From Pseudomonas sp. GM74 (GTDB lineage Bacteria > Pseudomonadota > Gammaproteobacteria > Pseudomonadales > Pseudomonadaceae), in the NCBI RefSeq assembly GCF_000282455.1, contig NZ_AKJG01000046.1, forward strand, positions 1-64,000: 64,000 nt of DNA, in the 5' to 3' direction. The notes beneath the pieces are model-generated. The model saw only the letters and a list, made by a program, of their open reading frames with translations, did no database searches and was not told the origin of the DNA. The position numbers and the translations under genes were made by a program. Positions 42,203 through 50,539 of the stretch are shown piece by piece (position 1 is the first letter of the stretch; each line of letters opens with the position of its first letter).

Positions 42203-43075
42203 ATGGCTGAACATAACGACAAGAACGAGGCCGAAGTGGTCCTGTACGAAGTGCGCGACGCGGTGGCAATCGTCACCATGAGCCGCCCCGAGTACCACAA
42301 CGCGCAGAACTCGCAGATGACTTATGCGCTGGACGCGGCGTTTCGCCGGGCCTGCGATGACGATGAAGTGAAGGTCATCGTGTTGCGCGGCGCCGGCAAG
42401 CATTTCTCCGCCGGGCATGACATCGGCACCCCGGGCCGCGACGTCGACAAGACCTTCGACCGCGCCAGCCTGTGGTACGACCATGTGAACAAACCGGGCG
42501 GCGAGTTTCTCTATGCCCGCGAGCAAGAAGTCTATCTGGGCATGTGCCGCCGCTGGCGCGAAATGCCCAAGCCGACCATCGCCATGGTCCAGGGCGCGTG
42601 CATTGCCGGTGGGCTGATGCTGGCCTGGGTCTGCGACCTGATCGTCGCCAGCGAGGATGCGTATTTCGCCGATCCGGTGGTGCGCATGGGCATTCCCGGT
42701 GTGGAGTATTTCGCCCACGTGCATGAATTGAACCCGCGCATCGCCAAGGAATTCCTGTTCCTCGGCGAGCGTATGCCGGCACCCCGTGCCTATCAGATGG
42801 GCATGCTCAATCGGGTCGTGCCTCGCGACGAGTTGGAGCAACAGACCCTCGACATCGCCGGGCGCATCGCGCAGATGCCGCGCCTGGGCCTGCAACTGAG
42901 CAAGCAAGCGGTGAACAACGCCGAAGACCTGATGGGCAAGCGCGCGACCATGGACATGGTGTTCGGCCTGCATCACTTCGCCCACGCCCACAATGAACTG
43001 GTGTCCGGCGACCGCCTCGGCGGCTACGACGCCAAAGCCATGGCCAGTTCCCAGCGCAAAACGGGCGAGGCGTGA
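42203..43075 (+). CDS. Enoyl-CoA hydratase (ScdY-like position)
   Basis: A 290-residue crotonase. ATG 42203 is preferred over the GTG at 42200. It shows SRPEYHNAQNSQM, oxyanion-hole GKHFSAGHDI, and GACIAGGLMLAWVCDL. The canonical second catalytic Glu region reads ADPVVRMGIPGVEYF. In Comamonas the hydratase ScdY occupies a similar place near ScdL1L2. It probably hydrates an unsaturated CoA ester of the C/D-ring remnant. Confidence 0.88.
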   Translation: MAEHNDKNEAEVVLYEVRDAVAIVTMSRPEYHNAQNSQMTYALDAAFRRACDDDEVKVIVLRGAGKHFSAGHDIGTPGRDVDKTFDRASLWYDHVNKPGGEFLYAREQEVYLGMCRRWREMPKPTIAMVQGACIAGGLMLAWVCDLIVASEDAYFADPVVRMGIPGVEYFAHVHELNPRIAKEFLFLGERMPAPRAYQMGMLNRVVPRDELEQQTLDIAGRIAQMPRLGLQLSKQAVNNAEDLMGKRATMDMVFGLHHFAHAHNELVSGDRLGGYDAKAMASSQRKTGEA

Positions 43076-43077
43076 GC

Positions 43078-44145
43078 ATGGCGATCTCGTTGAATACTCG
43101 TTTGACTGAACTGCTCGGTTGCCGCTACCCGATCATCCAGACCGCCATGGGCTGGGTCGCCGACCCGAAACTGGTGGCGGCCACGGGCAATGCCGGTGGT
43201 TTCGGTTTTCTTGCCGGTGCGACCATCGAACCGCAGCAGATGGAAGCGGCGATTATCGAAACCCGGCGCCTGACCGATCAGCCGTTCGGGGTGAATTTCC
43301 ATATGTACCAGGCCAATGCCGGCGAGATCGTCGAGCTGGTGTTGCGCCACAAAGTCCGGGCGGTCAGCTACAGCCGTTCGCCGGGCAAGCAGATGATCAG
43401 CCGCCTTAAAGATGCCGGCGTGGTGTGCATTCCCACCGTCGGTGCGCTCAAGCATGCGCAGAAAGCCGTGGAAATGGGCGCCGATGCGGTGACCGTACAG
43501 GGCGGCGAGGGCGGCGGGCATACCGGTTCCGTGCCGACCTTGATGCTGCTTGATCAAGTGGTCAACGCAGTGTCAGTGCCGGTGGTGGCGGCGGGCGGTT
43601 TCAAGGACGGCAAGGGCTTGGTCTCGGCCCTGGCCTACGGTGCCGAAGGCATCGCCATGGGCACGCGGTTTTTGATGTGCGCCGACAGCCCGGTGCCGCA
43701 GGAAACACTGGCCCGTTACCTGGCGGTCAAGGACCCGGCGGCGATCATCATCAGCCGCGCCATCGACGGCATGCCGCAACGGATGATCCGCAACGAATTG
43801 CTCAACCAGCTGGAAAACAGCGGCGGCCTCAAGCGCCTGTTGCTGGCCTTGCAGAGTGGCCTGGCATACCGCCGCCACACCGGCATGAGCTTGACCCAGT
43901 TGCTCAGCAGCGCCTTGAAGATGCGCGGTGCCGGAGAGTTGACCGCCGCGCAAAGCATCATGGCCGCCAACGCGCCGATGGTGATCCAGAAAGCGATGGT
44001 CGACGGGCAACCGGCTGTCGGCGTGTTGCCCGCAGGGCAGATCGCCGCATCCATCGACAGCTTGCCCAGCTGCGCCCAATTGATTGAACAGATCGTCCGC
44101 GACGCCGAAGCGCGCCTGGGCGAGCTGTGCCGCCGTGTGTCGTAA
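43078..44145 (+). CDS. ipdC: IpdC-like (ScdK) nitronate-monooxygenase-family flavoprotein
   Basis: A 355-residue FMN-binding TIM barrel of the 2-nitropropane dioxygenase family, starting MAISLNTRLTELL (a GTG 6 nt earlier overlaps the previous stop). Motifs are YPIIQTAMGWVADPKLV, GGEGGGHTG (FMN phosphate loop) and AAGGFKDGKGLVSALAYGAEGIAMGTRF. IpdC/ScdK reduces or isomerises a double bond in the ring C/D CoA intermediates, so a true nitronate reaction is unlikely. Confidence 0.88.
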   Translation: MAISLNTRLTELLGCRYPIIQTAMGWVADPKLVAATGNAGGFGFLAGATIEPQQMEAAIIETRRLTDQPFGVNFHMYQANAGEIVELVLRHKVRAVSYSRSPGKQMISRLKDAGVVCIPTVGALKHAQKAVEMGADAVTVQGGEGGGHTGSVPTLMLLDQVVNAVSVPVVAAGGFKDGKGLVSALAYGAEGIAMGTRFLMCADSPVPQETLARYLAVKDPAAIIISRAIDGMPQRMIRNELLNQLENSGGLKRLLLALQSGLAYRRHTGMSLTQLLSSALKMRGAGELTAAQSIMAANAPMVIQKAMVDGQPAVGVLPAGQIAASIDSLPSCAQLIEQIVRDAEARLGELCRRVS

Positions 44146-44174
44146 GGGGCCATGCATTGTGAAGGAAGGAAACC

Positions 44175-44930
44175 ATGAAACCATTTAGCGTCAGCATCGA
44201 ACACGGAATTGCCGAACTGGTGTTCAACCGGCCACCGGTCAACGCCTTCAATTGCCAGGGCTGGGCCGATATCGCCGGCGAGATCGAGGGCCTGGGCCGT
44301 AACAGCGACGTACGGGTGATCGTGATCCGTGCCGAAGGCCGCGGCTTCTGCGCAGGCGTCGACATCAAGGAACTGGCCGCCGACGGCAACCTGATCGTCG
44401 CGGTGAACAAGGGCAACTACGACAGCTTCAAGGCCATCCACTGCAACCCGAAACCGGTGATCGTCGCCGTGCACGGCTTCGTGCTGGGCGGCGGCATTGG
44501 TATCTGCGGCGCTGCCGACATCATCGTCGCTGCCGAGTGCGCCACCTTCGGCGTGCCGGAAGTGGATCGCGGGGCCATGGGCGGCGGCGCGCATTTGCAG
44601 CGCCTGTTCCCGGTGCAGAAGGTCCGCCACATGTACTTCACCGGCGAGGCCATCGACGCCGCCGAGGCTTACCGCCTGGGCGCCGTGGAGCGGGTGGTCA
44701 AGCGCGAAGACTTGCGCGAAGCCGCTCTGCAGATCGCCCGCACCATCGCCACCAAGAGCCCCGGCATGATCAGCCTGGCCAAGGAGGCGCTGACCGGTAT
44801 CGAAGACGGCAATCTGGAAGACAAATACCGCTGGGAGCAGGGCTTCACCCTCGAAGCCTACCGCTCACTGGACTCTCAGGAAGCACGCGACTCGTTCGTC
44901 GAGAAACGCGATGCCCGATTCAACGGCTGA
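44175..44930 (+). CDS. echA20: EchA20-like crotonase (ring D hydrolase, ScdN)
   Basis: A 251-residue crotonase starting MKPFSVSIEHGIAEL behind GAAGGAAACC. RPPVNAFNCQGWADI, AEGRGFCAGVDIKEL, GFVLGGGIGICGAADIIVAAE and GVPEVDRGAMGGGAHLQRL match, from memory, EchA20, which hydrolytically opens ring D of the HIC-CoA series. It is followed closely by the second acyl-CoA dehydrogenase pair. Confidence 0.85.
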   Translation: MKPFSVSIEHGIAELVFNRPPVNAFNCQGWADIAGEIEGLGRNSDVRVIVIRAEGRGFCAGVDIKELAADGNLIVAVNKGNYDSFKAIHCNPKPVIVAVHGFVLGGGIGICGAADIIVAAECATFGVPEVDRGAMGGGAHLQRLFPVQKVRHMYFTGEAIDAAEAYRLGAVERVVKREDLREAALQIARTIATKSPGMISLAKEALTGIEDGNLEDKYRWEQGFTLEAYRSLDSQEARDSFVEKRDARFNG

Positions 44931-44940
44931 AGGCATATCC

Positions 44941-46107
44941 ATGGACCTGACCTATACCCCGGCCCAGCAGGCCTTTCGCGTCGAGGCGCGAACCTGGCTG
45001 GCGGCCAATGTACCGAGTGAACCGCTGCAATCGTTCGACACCGAACAGGGCTTTGCCGAGCACCGCGCCTGGGAAGCCAAACTCAACGAAGGCCGTTGGG
45101 GCATGGTCACCTGGCCGACCGAGCTCGGCGGGCGCGGCTGCGACCTGATCGAGTGGCTGATTTTCGAAGAGGAATACTACCGTTCCGGGGCGCCGGCACG
45201 GGTTAACCAGAACGGTATCTTCTTGCTCGGCCCGACCCTGATGGAGTATGGCAGCGCTGAACAAAAGGCACGGTTTCTGCCGCGCATGGCCACCGGCGAA
45301 GACATCTGGGCCCAGGCCTGGTCCGAGCCGGGTGCCGGTTCCGATATGGCGGCGATCCGTTCCAAGGCTGAACGGGTGGGCGACCACTACGTGATCAACG
45401 GCCAGAAGACCTGGTCGACCCGCGCGGTGTGGGCCGATTGGGCGTTCGGCATTTTCCGTACCGACTCGCAGTCCCAGCGTCATCACGGCCTGACCTTCAT
45501 CCTGTTGCCGCTGGACACGCCGGGCATCACCGTACGGCCGATCCCGCAGCTCAACGGTTTGCCGGGTTTTGCCGAGATCTTCTTCGACGATGTAAAAGTC
45601 CCGGTGGAAAACGCCCTCGGTGGCGAGGGCATGGGCTGGCACGTGGCGATGTCCACCGCCGGTTTCGAGCGCGGTTTGTTGCTGCGCTCGCCGGCGCGTT
45701 TCCAGGAAACCGCCAAGCGTCTGGTGCAGCTGTACCTGGCCAACCGTGAGCAGGCCGACCGCGACCCGACCATCGGTGAGGCAGTGATGCGCGCCTGGCT
45801 CGATGCCGAGGCCTACACCTTGAGCACCTACATGACCGCCTCGCAACTGGTGCAGGGCGGCAAGATCGGGCCGGAGTCGTCGACCAACAAAATCTTCTGG
45901 TCGGAGCTCGACCAGCGCATGCACGACACCGCCATGAGCATTCTCGGCCTGCGTGGCGAACTGCTGCCGCAAGCCCCGGCCGCCGGTGACGTCGGCCATT
46001 GGCTGGAAGGTTTCCTGTTTGCCCAGGCCGGGCCGATCTACGCCGGCACCAACGAGATCCAGCGCAACATCATTGCCGAACGCATGCTCGGCATGCCGCG
46101 TGCCTGA
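44941..46107 (+). CDS. Acyl-CoA dehydrogenase, FAD-site subunit (pair 2)
   Basis: A 388-residue acyl-CoA dehydrogenase starting MDLTYTPAQQAFR (44941); an ATG at 44911 would overlap echA20. It has WSEPGAGSDMAAI and the C-terminal YAGTNEIQRNIIAERMLGMP. This is the same subunit type as 3118-4311 but lies first in its pair. In Comamonas the comparable pair is ScdC1C2 and in mycobacteria FadE31-FadE32. It desaturates a CoA ester late in C/D-ring degradation. Confidence 0.9.
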   Translation: MDLTYTPAQQAFRVEARTWLAANVPSEPLQSFDTEQGFAEHRAWEAKLNEGRWGMVTWPTELGGRGCDLIEWLIFEEEYYRSGAPARVNQNGIFLLGPTLMEYGSAEQKARFLPRMATGEDIWAQAWSEPGAGSDMAAIRSKAERVGDHYVINGQKTWSTRAVWADWAFGIFRTDSQSQRHHGLTFILLPLDTPGITVRPIPQLNGLPGFAEIFFDDVKVPVENALGGEGMGWHVAMSTAGFERGLLLRSPARFQETAKRLVQLYLANREQADRDPTIGEAVMRAWLDAEAYTLSTYMTASQLVQGGKIGPESSTNKIFWSELDQRMHDTAMSILGLRGELLPQAPAAGDVGHWLEGFLFAQAGPIYAGTNEIQRNIIAERMLGMPRA

Positions 46108-46117
46108 GGAATAGACC

Positions 46118-47173
46118 ATGGACTTTAGTTTCAGCCGCGACCAACTGCTGTTTCAGGACAACGTCCGCAGCTTCCTGATCAACGAAGTCACCCCGGAACG
46201 CATTCGCGACCTGTGGCAGAGCGACAGCGGGCGCAGTGAGCAACTCTGGGCGCAACTGGTGGAACTGGGCCTGACCGCCCTGACCGTGCCCGAGGCACAG
46301 GACGGCATGGGCATGAATGAGCTGGACTTTGTGCTGATCGCCCAGGAATGCGGTTACGCCGGGCTGCCCGAACCGCTGGTGGACACCATGCTGGTCGGCG
46401 TGCCGTTGCTCGCCGCCCTGGATGAGCAACACGCACCACTCAAGCAGAAATGGCTGTCGCGAGTGGCCGAGGGCCGTGCACGTCTCGCGGTTTCCGAGCC
46501 AGGCAATCCGCTGGTCAGCGATGCCCATGTCGCCGATCTGCTGTTGCTGGCCAATGGCGACGAAGTGCACGTACTGGAGCGTGATGCCGTACGCCTGACC
46601 CGCAACGAGTCGGTCGATCCGAGTCGCCAGTTGTTCCAGGTCGAGTGGACGCCAACACCTGCCACGTGTGTGGCCAGCGGCGAACAGGGCCGGCGTTTGT
46701 GGGCAGCCGCCTTCAACCGTGGCGCCCTCGCCAGTGCCGCGCAACTGCTGGGGTTGGCCAAGCGCATGGTCGACCTCGCGGTGGACTACACCTTCGAGCG
46801 CAAGCAGTTCGGCAAACCGGTGGGTTCGTTCCAGGCGGTCAAGCACTTGATGGCCAACGTTGCGGTGCAGATCGAGTTCGCCAAAGGCCCGCTGTATCGC
46901 GCCGCGTATGCCGTCGCCGAACAACAACCGGGGCAGGACGTGTTTGTGTCCCACGCCAAATTGGCGACCGCAGAAGCGGCCATGCTCGCGGCGAAAAACA
47001 CCATCCAGGCCCACGGCGCCATGGGGTACACCTGGGAAGTCGACTTGCACCTGTTCATGAAACGCGCCTGGGCCCTGGACAAGGTCTGGGGCGATCGCGG
47101 CCGTCACAAAGGGCGGATTCGCGCGGCGCTGTTCGACGGCAACCCTGCGCTGGGTGCGGGCAGTACCTTTTGA
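46118..47173 (+). CDS. Acyl-CoA dehydrogenase, partner subunit (pair 2)
   Basis: A 351-residue acyl-CoA dehydrogenase starting MDFSFSRDQLLFQ, 10 bp after its partner. It carries ERKQFGKPVGSFQAVKHLMAN and AHGAMGYTWEVDLHLFMKRAW. It is shorter than its counterpart at 1949 by about 40 residues, mostly in the middle region. It forms the heteromeric dehydrogenase with the preceding product and ends the hsaC-led operon. Confidence 0.9.
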   Translation: MDFSFSRDQLLFQDNVRSFLINEVTPERIRDLWQSDSGRSEQLWAQLVELGLTALTVPEAQDGMGMNELDFVLIAQECGYAGLPEPLVDTMLVGVPLLAALDEQHAPLKQKWLSRVAEGRARLAVSEPGNPLVSDAHVADLLLLANGDEVHVLERDAVRLTRNESVDPSRQLFQVEWTPTPATCVASGEQGRRLWAAAFNRGALASAAQLLGLAKRMVDLAVDYTFERKQFGKPVGSFQAVKHLMANVAVQIEFAKGPLYRAAYAVAEQQPGQDVFVSHAKLATAEAAMLAAKNTIQAHGAMGYTWEVDLHLFMKRAWALDKVWGDRGRHKGRIRAALFDGNPALGAGSTF

Positions 47174-47213
47174 TCGAGATCCTGTAGGAGCACGGCTTGC
47201 CGTAATACCGATC

Positions 47214-47346
47214 CGTAGCAGCTGGCGAAGCCTGCGTTCGGCTGCGAAGCAGTCGTGAAACCTGAGTTCGCGATTTTCCTTGAGTACCGCGTCGACTGAT
47301 TTCACGACTGCTACGCAGCCGAACGCAGGCTTCGCCAGCTGCTACG
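47214..47346. repeat. Third long inverted repeat
   Basis: Arms 47214-47259 and 47301-47346 are nearly perfect complements and share the GTAGCAGCTGGCGAAG core with the repeats at 29161 and 39207. The 273-bp gap 47174-47446 holds this repeat and no operator match. Confidence 0.88.
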
Positions 47347-47446
47347 TAGAGCAGGTTTGCTGGAGTTTCTCAGATGACTGGCATTACGGCTTTTCGGTCG
47401 GCATAGACGACTGTGCCTGACTTCAATTTTTTCACCGAGGTAGACC

Positions 47447-48595
47447 ATGCCTGAAGCTTATATCGTCGATGCCCTGCGTACGCCCACCGGGCGGCGCAAG
47501 GGTGGTCTGAGCCAGATCCACGCCGCCGACCTGGGCGCCCATGTGTTGCGCGCGCTGGTCGAGCGCAACGCCATTCCCGACGAGGATTACGACGACGTGA
47601 TCTTCGGCTGTGTCGACACCATCGGCCCGCTGGCCGGGGATATCGCCCGCACCAGTTGGCTGGCGGCTGGCCTGTCGCAATCGGTACCGGGCACCACCAT
47701 CGATCGCCAGTGCGGTTCGTCTCAGCAAGCGGTGCACTTCGCCGCCCAGGCGGTGATGAGCGGTACCCAGGATGTGGTCATCGCCGGTGGCGTGCAGACC
47801 ATGACCCAGATCCCGATTTCCTCGGCGATGATTGCTGCCGAGCCCCTGGGCTTCACCGATCCGTTCAGCGGTTCCGAAGGCTGGGTGCGGCGCTATGGCG
47901 CGCAACCACCGACGCAGTTCCGTTCGGCGCAAATGATCGCCGAAAAGTGGGACCTGTCCCGGGCGCAGCTTGAAGCCTATTCGCTTGAGTCCCATCGACG
48001 GGCCTTGCAGGCCATCGAGCAGGGGCGTTTCAACCGCGAGATCGTGCCATTGGCCGGCGTACTGCATGACGAAACGCCGCGCCAGACCAGCCTGGAAAAA
48101 ATGGCCGAGCTGGAATTCCTGTTCGGCTGCGACCGGGTGACCGCCGCGGTGTCGAGCCAGACCTGCGACGCGGCCAGCGCGATGCTGATTGTCTCGGAAG
48201 CGGCGCTCAGGCGTTACGGCCTGACGCCACGGGCACGCATCCATCATCTGAGCGTGCGCGCCGAAGACCCGATCTGGATGCTCACCGCGCCGATCCCGGC
48301 CACGGCCTATGCGCTCAAACGTGCGGGGATGAAACTGGAAGACATTGACCGGGTGGAGATCAACGAAGCCTTCGCGTCGGTGGCCATGGCCTGGTTGAAA
48401 GAGACGGGCTATCCGCACGAACAGACCAACGTCAACGGCGGCGCGATTGCCCTCGGCCATCCGCTCGGCGCCACCGGCACCCGCTTGATGTGCACCTTGC
48501 TGCATGAACTGGAACGCAGCGGCGGACGCTTCGGTATGCAGACCATGTGCGAAGGCGGTGGCCAGGCCAACGTGACGATCATCGAACGCTTGTAA
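47447..48595 (+). CDS. fadA6: FadA6-like thiolase (ScdA)
   Basis: A 382-residue thiolase starting MPEAYIVDALRTPTGR. Nucleophile Cys89 is in DRQCGSSQQAV, His338 in GGAIALGHPLG and Cys368 in QTMCEGGGQANVTIIERL. These segments match mycobacterial FadA6 as I remember it. It performs a thiolytic step in degradation of the C/D-ring chain. It has no operator-like site of its own; transcription may come from upstream through the inverted repeat, or from an unidentified promoter. Confidence 0.9.
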   Translation: MPEAYIVDALRTPTGRRKGGLSQIHAADLGAHVLRALVERNAIPDEDYDDVIFGCVDTIGPLAGDIARTSWLAAGLSQSVPGTTIDRQCGSSQQAVHFAAQAVMSGTQDVVIAGGVQTMTQIPISSAMIAAEPLGFTDPFSGSEGWVRRYGAQPPTQFRSAQMIAEKWDLSRAQLEAYSLESHRRALQAIEQGRFNREIVPLAGVLHDETPRQTSLEKMAELEFLFGCDRVTAAVSSQTCDAASAMLIVSEAALRRYGLTPRARIHHLSVRAEDPIWMLTAPIPATAYALKRAGMKLEDIDRVEINEAFASVAMAWLKETGYPHEQTNVNGGAIALGHPLGATGTRLMCTLLHELERSGGRFGMQTMCEGGGQANVTIIERL

Positions 48596-48624
48596 GTTGA
48601 CCTGATTCCAGGAAACACATCGAT

Positions 48625-48715
48625 CCTGTGGGAGCTGGCTTGCCAGCGATGCAGGCGCCGCGGTGTATCAGGCGCACCGCAGTGATCCTATCGCTGGCAA
48701 GCCAGCTCCCACAGG
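48625..48715. repeat. REP doublet
   Basis: Perfect 26-bp arms 48625-48650 and 48690-48715 in the fadA6-SDR spacer. Confidence 0.92.
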
Positions 48716-48754
48716 TGACGTGTGTATTTGAGTTGAATTTGAAGGAATACCCGC

Positions 48755-49630
48755 ATGAAAATCTGTGAAAACCGCGTCGTGATCATCACCGGCGCCGGCG
48801 GTGGTCTGGGCCGGGCCTACGCGATGGCTTTCGCCGCCGAAGGCGCGAAAGTGGTGGTCAACGACATCAACCGTGAAGCGTCACTCGCTGTGGTCGGCGA
48901 AATCCTGGGGCAGGGCGGCAGCGCCGTGGCCAACAGCGACGACATCACCCGTTATGACTCGGCGGGGCTGATCGTGCGCCAGGCCATTGAAACCTTCGGC
49001 GACCTGAACGTGGTGGTCAACAACGCCGGAATCTGCCGCGACCGCATGTTCGCCAGCCTCAGCGAGGCCGACTGGGACGCCGTGGTGGCCGTGCACCTCA
49101 AGGGCCACTTCTGTATTTCCAGCCACGCCGTGAAGTACTGGCGCGAGCAGGCCAAGGGTGGCGCCAAGGTCGATGCACGGATCATCAACACCAGTTCCGG
49201 TGCCGGTTTGCAGGGTTCCATCGGTCAGTCCAACTACGCGGCGGCCAAGGGCGGTATTGCTTCGCTGACGCTGGTGCAGGCGGCTGAACTTCGCCGTTAC
49301 GGGATCACCGCCAATGCCTTGGCGCCAGCCGCGCGCACCGGGATGACCGAGCAAGTGTTCGCCGACACCATGAAAAAACCTGAAGAAGGCTTTGATTACT
49401 TCGCCCCGGAAAACGTCGCGCCGCTGGTGGTGTGGCTGGGCTCCGAGGCGTCCGCCGAGGTGACCGGGCAGATGTTCGAAGTCGAGGGCGGCAAGTTGTC
49501 GATCGCCGACGGCTGGCGCCGTGGTCCGCAACTGGATCGCCAAGGCCGCTGGGCGGTTGGCGAGATGGGCGATGCAGTCGCACAGCTCGTGGCTCAGGCC
49601 GTTCCGGCAGCCAAAGTGTACGGCAGCTGA
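48755..49630 (+). CDS. Short-chain dehydrogenase (Rv3548c-like, MFE-2 type)
   Basis: A 291-residue SDR starting MKICENRVVIITGAGGGLGRAYA. It has VNNAGICRDRMF, HLKGHFCISSHAVKYWR, NTSSGAGLQGSIGQSNYAAAKGGI and a long C-terminal extension. This is the hydroxyacyl-CoA dehydrogenase type of peroxisomal multifunctional enzyme 2 and resembles KstR2-regulon Rv3548c from memory. It probably oxidises a CoA-linked hydroxyl in C/D-ring degradation. It is the last clear steroid gene. Confidence 0.85.
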   Translation: MKICENRVVIITGAGGGLGRAYAMAFAAEGAKVVVNDINREASLAVVGEILGQGGSAVANSDDITRYDSAGLIVRQAIETFGDLNVVVNNAGICRDRMFASLSEADWDAVVAVHLKGHFCISSHAVKYWREQAKGGAKVDARIINTSSGAGLQGSIGQSNYAAAKGGIASLTLVQAAELRRYGITANALAPAARTGMTEQVFADTMKKPEEGFDYFAPENVAPLVVWLGSEASAEVTGQMFEVEGGKLSIADGWRRGPQLDRQGRWAVGEMGDAVAQLVAQAVPAAKVYGS

Positions 49631-49688
49631 AAAAGACCGGTCTCGGATGGGCGGCGCGCGGCTATAATCGGCCCCTGATGCCGATCAC

Positions 49689-49790
49689 CTGTAGGCGCGA
49701 GCCTGCTCGCGATGGACTTCGGCGCAACGCGTTCATCCAGACAGGGCGCGTTTTCGTTAACGTCCATCGCGAGCAGGCTCGCTCCTACAG
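49689..49790. repeat. REP-like inverted repeat
   Basis: Arms starting ctgtaggcgcgagcctgctc (49689) and ending in its complement (49790), marking the right edge of the steroid region. Confidence 0.88.
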
Positions 49791-49827
49791 ATGCACATGA
49801 ACCACGTTCCTCTACACGAGACCTGCC

Positions 49828-50337
49828 ATGACCATTTCCCTGTACGACGCTTCCGTGCCTGTTTTCCAGCAAATGCTCAACGCCCTGAGCGATGTACTGA
49901 AAAAGGCCGAGGCTCACGCCACCGAAAAAAACATTGATCCTAACGCCTTCCTGCAAGCGCGCCTGTTCCCGGACATGTTCCCGCTGGTGCGCCAGGTGCA
50001 GATCGCCGTTGATTTCGCCAAAGGCATTTCTTCGCGTCTGGCCGAAGTCGAACTGCCGAAGTACGACGACACTGAAACCACCTTCGCCGAGCTGCAGGCA
50101 CTGATCGCCAAGGTTCTGGCCTACATCGGCGAGTTCACGCCGGAGCAGATCAACGGCAAGGAAGGCATCGAGATCGTCACCCGTCCGGGCACGCCTAAAG
50201 AGAAGCGCTTCAGCGGCCAGTCCTACCTGCTGACCTACGGCCTGCCGCAGTTCTTCTTCCACGTCACCACCACTTACGCACTGCTGCGCCACAACGGCGT
50301 GGAAGTGGGCAAGCGCGATTACATGGGCGCGTTCTAA
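49828..50337 (+). CDS. DUF1993 family protein
   Basis: A 169-residue soluble helical protein starting MTISLYDASVPVFQQML. It has the DUF1993 features ARLFPDMFPLVRQVQIA and a C-terminal FFFHVTTTYALLRHNGVEVGKRDYMG. The fold resembles DinB-like four-helix proteins and the function is unknown. It is monocistronic with its own terminator and outside the steroid regulon. Confidence 0.88.
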   Translation: MTISLYDASVPVFQQMLNALSDVLKKAEAHATEKNIDPNAFLQARLFPDMFPLVRQVQIAVDFAKGISSRLAEVELPKYDDTETTFAELQALIAKVLAYIGEFTPEQINGKEGIEIVTRPGTPKEKRFSGQSYLLTYGLPQFFFHVTTTYALLRHNGVEVGKRDYMGAF

Positions 50338-50350
50338 ACCGTCCAGGTAC

Positions 50351-50390
50351 AAAAAAGCCCGCTAAGGTTTGCGCCTTGGCGGGCTTTTTC
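50351..50390 (+). terminator. Terminator after DUF1993 gene
   Basis: AGCCCGCTAAGG pairs with CCTTGGCGGGCT (one mismatch), flanked by A-run and T-run. Confidence 0.88.
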
Positions 50391-50422
50391 GTTGGTGAGC
50401 ATTTTTCATCTACACCGCTGGA

Positions 50423-50531
50423 CCTGTGGGAGCGGCGGTGCGACGACTCGACTTGCCCGCGATGGCGGTATAACCTTCAACATTGATGTTGACTGACCAA
50501 CCGCTATCGCGAGCAAGCTCGCTCCCACAGG
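50423..50531. repeat. REP doublet with an altered left arm
   Basis: The right arm (50503-50531) is a normal REP. The left arm (50423-50465) carries about 16 extra bases (ggtgcgacgactcgac) between its two halves. Confidence 0.8.
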
Positions 50532-50539
50532 GATTTTTG

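Noticed and set aside
43078..44145. Nitronate monooxygenase for nitroalkane detoxification
   Set aside because: Its position between ipdAB and echA20 fits IpdC/ScdK in steroid ring degradation far better.
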